Positions 1 to 7,381 of a stretch of 64,000 bases of DNA are shown piece by piece (within the stretch, counting starts at the first letter, position 1; every line of letters starts with the position of its first letter). Source of the stretch: Nitrospirota bacterium (GTDB lineage Bacteria; Nitrospirota; JACRHJ01); contig JACRHJ010000021.1 in the NCBI GenBank assembly GCA_016212105.1, positions 62,001-126,000 of the forward strand, in the 5' to 3' direction. The notes below the pieces were generated by a model. It saw only the letters and a program-made list of their open reading frames with translations, was not told the DNA's origin and searched no databases. A program made the translations under genes and the position numbers.

Positions 1-60
1 GATGATAGCCTTGACCGGGTCCTCGTCCTCGACGTCCACCGAGACCTTCAGGAGCCGCAT
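1..60 (-). CDS. Possible 5' end of a gene leaving the window
   Basis: On the minus strand an ATG at 60-58, preceded by an AAGGAAGGAG purine run, opens a frame that continues out of the window (first residues MRLLKVSVDVEDEDPVKAII). The frame is also open upstream for a few codons until the intergenic repeat near position 90, so the true start is uncertain. Only 20 codons are visible and no family can be assigned. Confidence 0.25.
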   Translation of the reverse strand, partial: MRLLKVSVDVEDEDPVKAII

Positions 61-85
61 CTCCTTCCTTACGAAGTCGTCCAGT

Positions 86-255
86 TGTAGGGGCGCAGTT
101 CATCTGCGCCCGCACCGCATGTCCGTCATTCCCGCCCCGGCTTTAGGCATACCGGGGTAAACTCCGGCGGGAATCCAGGAATTTGAGGAGACCCCTCACC
201 CCAGCCCCTCTCCCCACGCTTTAAGCATACCGGGGCAGGCTGCAAGAGGAGAGTG
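86..255. repeat. Cluster of host intergenic palindromic repeats
   Basis: Three repeat types seen elsewhere in the host flanks lie side by side: a GTAGGGGC type (about 88-116), a CATTCCCGC...GCGGGAATCC type (about 127-178) and a CCTCTCCC...GAGAG type (about 199-253). The second and third are each split by a shared insert containing GCATACCGGGG. The same families recur at 54.4, 55.8, 59.1 and 60.4-60.8 kb. Confidence 0.75.
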
Positions 256-261
256 GATTAG

Positions 262-450
262 ATGTGGAGCAAGAGCATGACCGACGAGCAGAAGCAGAAG
301 ATACGTGACGCGGCCGTGGACGGCAGGCTCGTGTGAGCGAAGGCCTTCCGGCTGTCGGAGGAACTCGACCTGTCGCTCAAGGTTATCGGGGCGTTTTGCA
401 ATGAGGACGGGATAAGGATTGAGCACTGCCAGCTGGGGTGCTTTCCGTAA
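262..450 (+). CDS. Candidate small selenoprotein (UGA read as Sec at codon 25)
   Basis: An AGGAGAG ribosome-binding site precedes ATG 262. The frame reads 24 codons, meets TGA at 334-336, and continues coherently for 37 more codons to TAA 448-450, ending in CQLGCFP. The part after TGA looks like a helix-turn-helix (AKAFRLSEELDLSLKVIGAF). From memory, similar small proteins of anaerobic bacteria have Cys at the UGA position; this was not checked. A stem (345-350 with 356-361) with apical loop GCUGU begins 9 nt after the UGA, in the range of bacterial SECIS elements. The alternative is a nonsense-inactivated pseudogene. Confidence 0.5.
345..361 (+). promoter_or_regulatory. Candidate bacterial SECIS hairpin
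   Basis: CTTCCG pairs with CGGAGG (one T-G wobble) around the loop GCTGT, with the loop G 15 nt after the in-frame TGA at 334-336. Known bacterial SECIS elements have a short stem with an apical G/GU roughly 16-37 nt downstream of the UGA, so this sits at the near edge of that range. It supports, but does not prove, selenocysteine insertion. Confidence 0.4.
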
Positions 451-464
451 CAAGAGAGGTTGAC

Positions 465-680
465 ATGAAAGGCAACGAGGCGACCGTCGAGGTGTTTTTT
501 TCGGCGATAAAAGGGCTGACGAAGAAGCAGAGGTCGGAGCTGTTCGGCAGGATGTCTCAGGACCCCGCCATGCGCGAGGACATACTGGACCTGGCACTGA
601 TTGAGCAGTCACGGGCCGATAAGGGCCGGGATATAGACTGGAGCGATTTCAAGGCTAAAAGAATAAGTGCCAAATTATAG
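465..680 (+). CDS. RelB-like antitoxin of a type II toxin-antitoxin pair
   Basis: A 71-residue acidic, helical protein. ATG 465 was chosen over an upstream in-frame start at 438 because GAGAGG lies 5 nt before it. The C-terminal stretch (LALIEQSRADKGRDIDWSDF) resembles the linker and toxin-wrapping region of RelB/Phd-type antitoxins. It overlaps the start of a truncated RelE-like frame at 667, the usual overlap of such operons. The partner looks broken, so this gene may be an orphan antitoxin. The family assignment rests on the pairing more than on motifs. Confidence 0.55.
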   Translation: MKGNEATVEVFFSAIKGLTKKQRSELFGRMSQDPAMREDILDLALIEQSRADKGRDIDWSDFKAKRISAKL

Positions 681-819
681 AATCAGACTTAGGCCCGCCG
701 CGAGCAAGGATATCGAAAGGCTCAGCGATCCGATGTACGGGCGTGTCTCTTCCGCCATCGACGGGCTGGAGGCGGACGCGACTCCGCGTGGGTCTCTCAA
801 GCTTTCCGGAAAGAGGTAA
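667..819 (+). pseudogene. Truncated RelE/ParE-like toxin
   Basis: GTG 667 overlaps the antitoxin gene and opens a 50-codon frame with the N-terminal pattern of RelE toxins (YRIRLRPAASKDIERL) and the middle motif GSLKLSGKR. Then TAA occurs at 817-819. RelE family members are normally about 85-95 residues and continue from this point into the strands carrying the catalytic residues, so the C-terminal half is missing. The break lies just before the tRNA terminator. It looks like a decayed toxin predating or accompanying events at this tRNA site. Confidence 0.6.
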
Positions 820-829
820 TCGCATCTCA

Positions 830-873
830 AGGCAACCCAAAAACAAAGGGGCCACAGCTTGCGCTGTAACCCC
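830..873 (-). terminator. Original tRNA-fMet terminator, left behind at attL
   Basis: Read on the minus strand, an 11-bp stem (873-863 with 858-848, two G-T wobbles) closes a GCAA tetraloop and is followed by TTTGTTTTTGG. Its position after the tRNA fragment shows it was the chromosomal terminator of the initiator tRNA gene before integration. The prophage supplies a different hairpin at the other end (53591-53615). Confidence 0.75.
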
Positions 874-928
874 TTGATTTACTTGGTAGCGGGGACAGGA
901 TTCGAACCTGCGACCTTCGGGTTATGAG
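867..928. other. attL, left attachment site with tRNA-fMet 3' fragment
   Basis: Positions 867-928 match 53609-53670 with only two mismatches (881-882). The last 46 bp (883-928) are identical to 53625-53670. The shared segment covers the 3' part of tRNA-fMet, from the CCA end up to the anticodon region, on the minus strand. Beyond 928 the sequences diverge, so only a tRNA fragment is present here and no functional tRNA. Confidence 0.93.
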
Positions 929-1033
929 AACGGTGACATAGTCCTCACAAGTGGCCTAAATATCTACTAAATATAGATACTACCAGTATGCCGCACTCCC
1001 TGAAAATCCCGTAAATACCCCTCTACTGGCCAA

Positions 1034-2182
1034 TCATTGGCCAAGCATCCGCATGAAGGCCGCGCCGTCCTGCCGGGTCGCAGATTGCACGAAACGGGCA
1101 TAGGTCTTGGACAGCATTTCGATGCTTGTACCCATTTGTCGGGCTATCCAGGCCATGTCCTCGCCTGCCCTGAGCATCAGGCTGGCATAGGTGTGGCGCG
1201 TCTGGTAAAGTGTACGCCTGTCCAGTTTTGCCCGTTCGAGAGCGGGCAGCCATACCCTGTTGCGGACACCGTCTACGTCACGGTGGTTGCCGGCTCCGTT
1301 CGCAAAGACGTAAACCGAGCGAGTCACCCCGTCCCTCAGGCAGTAGACCGCCATGAGGTCCAGGAGCGCGTCTTTTACTGGCGGCAGCATGAGTATGTCC
1401 CTTTGGCTGTCCTTTGTCTTTGGCAGGCCCACCACACCCCGGGTGACACTTCTCTTGACATGTATCTGGTTGTTCTCCAGGTCCACGTCAGACCACTTGA
1501 GCGCGAGGAGTTCGCCGGTTCTCATTCCGGTATAGACCGCGACGGAAACGAACCGGGACCAGTACCATGTCAAAATACCGGTCAGCTGCCTGACCTCCTG
1601 GACAGAGAAGGGCTGGATGTCCGCCTTGCCGACTTTGAGCGGCCTTACATGCTCAGAAGGGTTGTGGTCTATCACCCCCCGGCGGTGCGCTTCACGAAGC
1701 AGTGTTTTGAGAGGGACGAAGATATTGTTGATGCGCTTTGGCGAGAGCCCCTTCAGCCTTGCGCGGAACAGTTTAAGGTCCTTTTCCGCTATCTCGTCCA
1801 TGTGCATTTCCGAGAATGCAGGCAGCAGATGCTTCTTAAAGGTCGAGTAGTAGTCTGAATAGGTGGACGGCTTGAGGGCCGGGGGCGCGTTCTCGGTCAA
1901 CCACCCCTCGGCGTACTGTCCGAAAGTAGGGCTCTCTTTGTCGCCGGAGCCGAGCTTGCTTCTGAACTCCTTCGCGCAGTTCCCGTATGGGAAGTGGTGG
2001 AGGTAGCGTTCAGCCGTGAATAGACCGGAGTCGATCTCGTCCTGCACGAGCCGCATGTGGGCTTCGAGCCGCTTCCGGTTTGCGGGAGTGTCAGCAAGCT
2101 TCGTGCCTTCCCTATGCCGGCGCCCCTGCCAGTAGAAGTAGTAGTACAGCCTGCCGTTCTGGTTTACGCTGATGTTGCCCAT
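1034..2182 (-). CDS. int: Tyrosine integrase of the prophage
   Basis: A 382-residue tyrosine recombinase that should catalyse integration at tRNA-fMet. It has an N-terminal arm-binding domain of the DUF3596 type (about 1-75, YYFYWQGRRHREGT), a SAM-like core-binding domain (about 83-175) and the catalytic domain. Visible catalytic residues are R221 (TGMRTGELLAL), R329 in YQTRHTYASL (the usual first His of HxxR is Tyr) and nucleophile Y361. It lies directly inside attL and is transcribed toward it, the standard position. No strong ribosome-binding site is seen before the ATG. Confidence 0.93.
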   Translation of the reverse strand: MGNISVNQNGRLYYYFYWQGRRHREGTKLADTPANRKRLEAHMRLVQDEIDSGLFTAERYLHHFPYGNCAKEFRSKLGSGDKESPTFGQYAEGWLTENAPPALKPSTYSDYYSTFKKHLLPAFSEMHMDEIAEKDLKLFRARLKGLSPKRINNIFVPLKTLLREAHRRGVIDHNPSEHVRPLKVGKADIQPFSVQEVRQLTGILTWYWSRFVSVAVYTGMRTGELLALKWSDVDLENNQIHVKRSVTRGVVGLPKTKDSQRDILMLPPVKDALLDLMAVYCLRDGVTRSVYVFANGAGNHRDVDGVRNRVWLPALERAKLDRRTLYQTRHTYASLMLRAGEDMAWIARQMGTSIEMLSKTYARFVQSATRQDGAAFMRMLGQ

Positions 2183-2355
2183 CGTGGTTACTAATACAAC
2201 TTCCTTTGAGTTTCAGATTTGGTCGCGGCTTCTTTACGTTGTGAGTGCGCGTATGTCGGAGGTTGCGAAGTGCACTTTACTCTTGCAATACACAACTAAT
2301 CTTCACGTTATTAATGGCTCACTCTTGCATTGGTTGCTATCCCCATCACCCCTGC

Positions 2356-2997
2356 TTATTCTTCATGTCCACCTATATCCGATTGCGCCAAATCGTCTGT
2401 TTGGCAATTTGTCTCTGATGTATGACCACCATGACTTCCAACTATGCTTTCTGAGTTCGAATCATAATAGAACTCGTCATGCGATGTTGTTTCCTTTAGT
2501 GCATCTGGTATTACTTTCGTAGTACCTCCGATGAGAACATTTACGTTTCCGTTTTCATCCGTAGTCACAATCGCATTAGTGGTACGCCCTAACATGCTCT
2601 TTAACTGTCGTTCAATTTCTATCCGAATATTCTCTTGTTCATTTTCCATCTTTAGCTTTCGGGTTTCTTCGATAGTTTTATTGGCTTGAGCTTCGAGGAA
2701 CTGCGCTTCTTTCTTATCCCTTTCTGCTTGGGCATATTTCTGTGTGATATTAGCAACAGTTTCCGCATTTTTCAGATGTGCATCGTCGGTCTTTGCTTTA
2801 AGAAAATCCAAGCCCTTCTTGACTGTTTCCTTTAGTAAGAGGATAAAAGGGTTGTCTTCATTCGCATTAAATATCTTTCTGACAATAAATGCAATAAAGG
2901 AGACAGTATCATTTCTGGTCTTTCTCCAGCTTGAATCTGTCTTGCCCCGCAGGTTAAATTTAACAACTTTTCTACGAGTCTTGTCATTATCTTTCAT
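2356..2997 (-). CDS. Unknown coiled-coil protein, partner of the adjacent ATPase
   Basis: A 213-residue protein with a basic N-terminus (about 1-30), a hydrophobic helical segment (about 33-70), a long charged coiled coil (about 75-150, rich in A, E, K, Q) and a polar, acidic C-terminal tail. No enzyme motif is visible. Its start overlaps the stop of the ATPase gene by 4 bp, so the two are cotranscribed and probably translationally coupled. Base composition is markedly AT-rich against the surrounding phage genes, a sign of separate acquisition. It may be the effector or structural partner of the ATPase; function unknown. Confidence 0.6.
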   Translation of the reverse strand: MKDNDKTRRKVVKFNLRGKTDSSWRKTRNDTVSFIAFIVRKIFNANEDNPFILLLKETVKKGLDFLKAKTDDAHLKNAETVANITQKYAQAERDKKEAQFLEAQANKTIEETRKLKMENEQENIRIEIERQLKSMLGRTTNAIVTTDENGNVNVLIGGTTKVIPDALKETTSHDEFYYDSNSESIVGSHGGHTSETNCQTDDLAQSDIGGHEE

Positions 2998-4304
2998 GAC
3001 AACACCTCGCTGGGAACGCGGCTTAAATCATATTCAAATGTCTCTGTCTGTTCAATTACAAGGCCATCACCGCCGAACGACCTGTTTATATCCGAGAAAA
3101 GCCCAAGTATCTTAACTATCTCGTCTTCACTAAATTCATCCAGATCAAAATATACAGATATTGGTTGAATAGAGCCACTTATGTCATCGTTGGCTAACGT
3201 GTTATTTATCTTTACCTCATTAGCATTAGGCAACAGACTAATTATGTGATGATGTTGTTTGTTAATTCCTACCGAATTCAATAATTCCGTGTTGCTGGTC
3301 GTTATCACTACTCGGACATTATTGTTCTTCTTCAGTAAGGATCTTATTGCAGTGTATAGTTCCGGTATGTCGTTATATTTTAAGTATTCAAGCCCATCCA
3401 TAAATATAACGACTTTCTTGTTGCCCAAATCTTCGCCTATCTCTAAATTGATTGACGGTTCTATTATGTGCGGTATTTTCCCAAGTGCTGTTTTCCATGA
3501 ATCATCACCCTTGAGGTATTTTAGATCGAGCAGATTCACAATTAGTGGGTAATCGTTGGGAATAGATTGGGCCATGAAGGCGGCAAACATCCTACATATT
3601 GATGTTTTCCCACCACCTTTTGAGCCAATTATTAGGATAGGCTTATTGGGATATACGTTGCCGGGATTTCGTGACAAGGCTCTTGTAAGTAATTTTGCAA
3701 TCTCGCCTTGAAGCTTTTCATTATGCTCCTTGCTTGTAGACTTCATAGAAGCGAGCTGCTCAACATAGGTATGTTGATCGTGTCGTGACAATGTGCGAAT
3801 ATAGAGGTTACTATCTGCCCAGTTAAATTCAGCGAAAAGCTCACTCCTTCCATACAAACTCCATAGTGTCGTAGAATCCGGATCCTGATCAAGACCAAGA
3901 TACTTTGCTTCTGCTATTACTGCCCACTCATGACACAAAACCCGAGCATATTCAGAAGCACTTGAATCCGTGACTGTAGGATCTTTGGCACGTATGCCAT
4001 CAATTACTGCGCAAAGAAGATCGTAGACAAATGAGCGTTTGACGGAATCAAGAACATCATACGATTTCTGAAGTTCACTTATATTAATCCCTAATTGTTC
4101 ATAATCACCCCATTGATTTCGTATCGGATTATTTTCGAGTTTCCAAGATGCTTCAACGGCAAGAACAAAGGAAGACATTAACTGTCGCAAGATTTTCTCT
4201 TGTTTTGTTTCACCTCTGCTTATGGCTCTAAGAAATGGTGTTAATATAGTAGGATCGCTTTTATCAGTAAGCAGCTTAAGAAGCGTTCCAATTTCAATAA
4301 TCAT
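2994..4304 (-). CDS. P-loop ATPase of unknown system, first gene of a two-gene cassette
   Basis: A 436-residue protein. ATG 4304 was chosen because AGGAGG lies 7 nt upstream; a further in-frame start exists at 4352. The first half is helical with no recognised domain. A P-loop module follows: Walker A GSKGGGKTS (about 228-236) and Walker B-like VVIFMDGLEYL, with an ITTSNTE sensor-like stretch. This resembles AAA+/STAND or KAP-like NTPases, but no sensor repeat domain follows. The gene is AT-rich, sits beside the integrase where lysogenic-conversion and defence genes collect, and is coupled to the coiled-coil gene. Confidence 0.65.
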   Translation of the reverse strand: MIIEIGTLLKLLTDKSDPTILTPFLRAISRGETKQEKILRQLMSSFVLAVEASWKLENNPIRNQWGDYEQLGINISELQKSYDVLDSVKRSFVYDLLCAVIDGIRAKDPTVTDSSASEYARVLCHEWAVIAEAKYLGLDQDPDSTTLWSLYGRSELFAEFNWADSNLYIRTLSRHDQHTYVEQLASMKSTSKEHNEKLQGEIAKLLTRALSRNPGNVYPNKPILIIGSKGGGKTSICRMFAAFMAQSIPNDYPLIVNLLDLKYLKGDDSWKTALGKIPHIIEPSINLEIGEDLGNKKVVIFMDGLEYLKYNDIPELYTAIRSLLKKNNNVRVVITTSNTELLNSVGINKQHHHIISLLPNANEVKINNTLANDDISGSIQPISVYFDLDEFSEDEIVKILGLFSDINRSFGGDGLVIEQTETFEYDLSRVPSEVLS

Positions 4305-4342
4305 TTTATGACCTCCTAAATTGTCATATCCCCTATGCAGAA

Positions 4343-4855
4343 TTACTCCCACACCCCAAGCTTTGCGTCCTGCGCCTCATGCTGGAGTTTATAGAAATAG
4401 TTCGCCCGCTTGACATTCGGCGGGATAGTCATGATCTTGGCGAGTCCCGCGCGGAGCAGGGCCGAGTTTAGCATCTCGCTGTCCACCCAGACGTATGCGA
4501 GGATGCGCCCGTACTTGTCCCGTTCCTGAGCGTCGAGTTCGAGGGCGACGTCCTTGCCGTCGAGGAAGCGGGCCGTGAACTCCTTGGCTTGCTTGCCGAG
4601 GGCTATCAGCTCGTCAGGCGTGTGGCAGCAGTCGTGGTTGGCGTCCTCTGCGTGTTTGTCGTTAGGTGTGGACTCCGGGCAATCGATGCCGATGAGCCGG
4701 ACCTTTTCCTTCTTCCCGTCCACCAGGCAGACGAGCGTGTCGCCGTCCACTACCGAGACCACCTTGACAGGTATGCGGTCGGAGGCGTGGGTCGTAGCGG
4801 TGAAGAGGAGGAAGGCAAGGGCAAATGCGCAGCGGCGTCTCAATCTGCTACCCAA
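4343..4855 (-). CDS. Secreted thermonuclease (SNase family)
   Basis: A 170-residue Ca2+-dependent nuclease of the staphylococcal nuclease family that would cut DNA or RNA outside the cytoplasm. A signal peptide is visible (RLRRR then a hydrophobic run, likely cleaved near residue 25 at THA-S). Catalytic positions can be aligned: D37/D39 in VDGDT, R53 in VRLIGID, D58 and E61 in IDCPE, R117 in DKYGR. The usual Thr after the IGID Asp is Cys here. A Cys/His-containing insert (about 66-80, HDCCH) is present. It overlaps the zinc-ribbon gene upstream by 16 nt. Confidence 0.85.
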   Translation of the reverse strand: MGSRLRRRCAFALAFLLFTATTHASDRIPVKVVSVVDGDTLVCLVDGKKEKVRLIGIDCPESTPNDKHAEDANHDCCHTPDELIALGKQAKEFTARFLDGKDVALELDAQERDKYGRILAYVWVDSEMLNSALLRAGLAKIMTIPPNVKRANYFYKLQHEAQDAKLGVWE

Positions 4856-5754
4856 ATCAACGACCCACCCAACACGCGTGAGCCGCCTACCTCGTTTCCG
4901 TTCAAGTCGACAATACTTATTCTGGCATGGTCGGCATCGGTTGGCCTTTGAACATTAACCCATAGATTCCACAAGTTCTGGGCAGCTTGAAGCCTGATCT
5001 GCTTGGGCTGATAATGCCACCCGTTCGTAACCTGAATTTTTATCTGGCCTTCAATAATCCCAGGGGCAACGGCTGCGACAAGGTCCGGTGCAATGCCATT
5101 GTCCTGGAGTTTCGCCCAGTAAACGCTGGAAGCCTCTTTTGTCGATATTTCAAACTCAGGCACGGCAACGGCGGTTGGGGTGGTCTGCGTTGGCGGAGAC
5201 GGACTTGACTTGTTTGAGGAGCTGCCCGATGTATTATTTGAGCCTTTCTGAAATACGGCCACAAGCACAAGTAGCGCTGTCAGAGCAGCGAAAGTATAAC
5301 CAACGCCGGTTTTTACCTTTGTTGATCGTCTGGCAAGAATCGCGTAAAGAGTGCCGAATAATGTTACAACCCAAATAACAACTGCAAGAATCAGTAGCTT
5401 AGTGGACGTTAACAACGCGATAATCACGCCTATTGTCAGGACTACTACGCCGGATATTTGCAAGCTATGAGGCGAAATACTGCTTTTCTTACAGGTTGGA
5501 CACACGCTTGCTCGCTGGTCCATCTCGGAGTAACAGTATGGACAAGACCTTGTGGTTTTCTTTATTTCTTTTTGTAGCTCCGGTGGTACGCGAACTTCTT
5601 CAAAAATCGGGCGCACAGATTCTTCCTCTGCTTGCTTGCCCGCTCCCTCAGCGCGCCTGCGTTCCTGTGCCGCGAGGAACTTCGAGACCAGCACCCCGCA
5701 AGACGGACATTCATCGTCTGGCAAGCTCTTCGCTCCGCATTTTGGGCAGTCCAT
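4840..5754 (-). CDS. Zinc-ribbon membrane protein, function unknown
   Basis: A 304-residue protein with an N-terminal zinc ribbon (CPKCGAK...CPSCG, about 3-20), a second ribbon (CPYC...CPTC, about 71-90), two or three transmembrane helices (about 99-170), a Ser/Thr/Pro-rich linker and a C-terminal soluble domain (about 195-304). Such double-ribbon membrane proteins are common and poorly characterised. It lies between the repressor and the secreted nuclease, so it may be expressed in the lysogen. Nothing in the sequence assigns a reaction. Confidence 0.7.
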   Translation of the reverse strand: MDCPKCGAKSLPDDECPSCGVLVSKFLAAQERRRAEGAGKQAEEESVRPIFEEVRVPPELQKEIKKTTRSCPYCYSEMDQRASVCPTCKKSSISPHSLQISGVVVLTIGVIIALLTSTKLLILAVVIWVVTLFGTLYAILARRSTKVKTGVGYTFAALTALLVLVAVFQKGSNNTSGSSSNKSSPSPPTQTTPTAVAVPEFEISTKEASSVYWAKLQDNGIAPDLVAAVAPGIIEGQIKIQVTNGWHYQPKQIRLQAAQNLWNLWVNVQRPTDADHARISIVDLNGNEVGGSRVLGGSLIWVAD

Positions 5755-5792
5755 TACTACCTCACTTCACCACCGACAGCCACGGTGGCAGG

Positions 5793-6245
5793 TTAATGGT
5801 TACTGGCCTTCCGTTCTTCCACCGGCGGATTGACAATGTCGCCGGCGTCCGGAGTTTCGGCCTCCTTGGCCTTCGCTCTTGCCTTGGCCGTGACCTCGCC
5901 TTGCACGAGGTCCATGATCGCACGTATCTTGGCGAGCGTCGCGTCATCCGCGTTGGCGATCTCCTTCATCGTCCTGTACTTTTCCGTCCCCTCTTTTATC
6001 TCACGGCCCCCTACTACAACGTCAGCCTCCCAAGGCGAGCGGCCGGTAAGGAGGAAGTCCGTTGTCACCCCGAAATGTTCGGCAATGTCGACCAATATCG
6101 AAGAATCGGGCACGCGCCCTGAGCAGTAAGTCGCAAGGGTGGACAGCGGCATATTCATCGAAGCGGCGAAATCACGCTGCGACAAGCCTTCTTGCTTAAT
6201 TAGCTCCTTTAGACGTGAGCCGAATTCTTTATTGTTATCAGACAT
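5793..6245 (-). CDS. CI-like phage repressor
   Basis: A 150-residue protein with an N-terminal HTH_3 (Xre/CI) domain at about 9-66 (GLSQRDFAASMNMPLSTLATY, then DIAEHFGVTTDFLLTG) and a short helical C-terminus. There is no S24 autoprotease domain, so RecA-induced self-cleavage is not expected; another antirepression route would be needed. It is divergent from the Cro-like gene across 165 bp with a direct-repeat operator. No Shine-Dalgarno is visible before the ATG, so the message may be leaderless. Confidence 0.85.
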   Translation of the reverse strand: MSDNNKEFGSRLKELIKQEGLSQRDFAASMNMPLSTLATYCSGRVPDSSILVDIAEHFGVTTDFLLTGRSPWEADVVVGGREIKEGTEKYRTMKEIANADDATLAKIRAIMDLVQGEVTAKARAKAKEAETPDAGDIVNPPVEERKASNH

Positions 6246-6279
6246 AGGGGATAGATATCGCGTTATGTGTATTTATTGC

Positions 6280-6410
6280 TTGACATATGTTCGCGTTTTG
6301 GGTATATCTATTATTCATAAGGTTAGTAATTAACCAGACGCGGAGGCAAGAACCCTCTGGGTCGCAAAGAACAACCGTCCATTTTATAACTTAATAAGGT
6401 TAGTAAGTCA
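6280..6410 (+). promoter_or_regulatory. Divergent immunity region: early promoter and repeated operator
   Basis: TTGACA (6280-6285), a 17-bp spacer and TATATC (6303-6308) form a good sigma70-type rightward promoter. The 13-bp sequence ATAAGGTTAGTAA occurs twice, at 6317-6329 just after the probable start site and at 6394-6406 just before the Cro-like ATG. The two copies are obvious binding sites for the CI-like or Cro-like protein. The leftward repressor promoter could not be identified with confidence. Confidence 0.7.
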
Positions 6411-6653
6411 ATGAAAATTAACACAGACCGCATCAACCAACTATTGAAGGAGAATGGCATTTCTGCCTGGAGAATCGCCAAGGACGCCGGGATGCTTAAC
6501 GTCTACCCGATGTTCATCAACTTCAAGAACAATAACGGTCACGTCGGCACCGGCCAGAGGGCGCGTCTTCTAAGCCTGTTCTCCGCCGCGCTGGGCGTCC
6601 CGGTCGAGGAGCTGATACTCCCGGAAGCCGGAGAGCCGGACGCGGCGGCTTAG
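6411..6653 (+). CDS. Cro-like small DNA-binding protein
   Basis: An 80-residue protein: a helix-turn-helix (about 5-30, INQLLKENGISAWRIAKDAG), then a loop and the helical stretch LLSLFSAALGVPVEELIL typical of Xre/Cro proteins. It is the first gene of the rightward early transcript, opposite the CI-like repressor, the classic Cro position. One repeat of the operator overlaps its translation-initiation region, so it could repress its own translation or transcription. The assignment as Cro rests on position and the HTH pattern. Confidence 0.65.
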   Translation: MKINTDRINQLLKENGISAWRIAKDAGMLNVYPMFINFKNNNGHVGTGQRARLLSLFSAALGVPVEELILPEAGEPDAAA

Positions 6654-6770
6654 TTTTTTTGTCCCATTGCCGTGGGGCGTGGCACAGCCCCGCATGGTAA
6701 AGGTGTAACACAAGTAGGGCCGGAAGCAAATCAAAATAAGCATCAGGTTTTATAGGAGGCGTAGGACCAG

Positions 6771-7250
6771 ATGAATATCGACCGTAGCGAGTTCTGCTTT
6801 TTACTTCGCAAGCTCTTCACCGACGAGAAGAAATACCCGCTCAAGTCCATCGCCCGTCTCATGGGCGTTAACGAGGCCACGCTTTACTCGTATCACCAAG
6901 GCCTCACGTATTTCCCGCCAGACCTCATCCCGAACCTCTACAACGCGACTGTGCTCTACGACCAGCAGAATAAGCGCGCCCCGGCGGGCGAGATGCGTAT
7001 CCTGACCTTCCTGCTGGAAGGCACCGGACTTGAAGCCGTGCCTGTAGACCGTGCCGAGGACGAGGACAGCATCCAGAAGGACATGCTGGACACATACGAG
7101 CTGATGGGGAAGATTATCGAGCATATACGCCAAGCGGAAGCGGACAGCAACATCACCTCCGGTGAAGCGGACGATGTCTCCAGCCTGATTGCAAAAGCCC
7201 AGGCGGAACTCGAAGGCATACGAGCAAAGTTTAGGAAGAGGTGCGAGTAA
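6771..7250 (+). CDS. CII/CP76-like phage regulatory protein
   Basis: A 159-residue protein. AGGAGGCG lies before ATG 6771. The N-terminal half (about 1-85) has the pattern of the phage CII regulator family CP76: an HTH (LKSIARLMGVNEATLYSY), then PPDLIPNLYNAT. The C-terminal half is helical and charged, probably an oligomerisation region. In temperate phages this family sits just downstream of cro and controls the lysis-lysogeny choice. The stop overlaps the next small gene (TAATG). Confidence 0.6.
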   Translation: MNIDRSEFCFLLRKLFTDEKKYPLKSIARLMGVNEATLYSYHQGLTYFPPDLIPNLYNATVLYDQQNKRAPAGEMRILTFLLEGTGLEAVPVDRAEDEDSIQKDMLDTYELMGKIIEHIRQAEADSNITSGEADDVSSLIAKAQAELEGIRAKFRKRCE

Positions 7251-7381
7251 TGGAATGGCCTGAGAACCCGACGCTGGCGGACCTCGTCGCCATCGAACGC
7301 GAAATGATAGAGAAGCTACACGCCGTGATGGCTGTACCAAACATGAAGAAGCCCGACCCATCTACGGAGAAGACGCGATGA
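7250..7381 (+). CDS. Small early protein, unknown
   Basis: A 43-residue frame (starts MEWPENPTLADLVAIEREMI) with ATG overlapping the previous stop (TAATG) and its own TGA overlapping the next start (ATGA). The tight coupling on both sides and the amphipathic helix in the middle argue that it is a real gene. No family recognised. Confidence 0.6.
   Translation: MEWPENPTLADLVAIEREMIEKLHAVMAVPNMKKPDPSTEKTR

Noticed and set aside
883-928. A second tRNA-fMet at the left end
   Set aside because: Only the 46-nt att duplication is present; the 5' half and promoter are missing, so it is the attL remnant.
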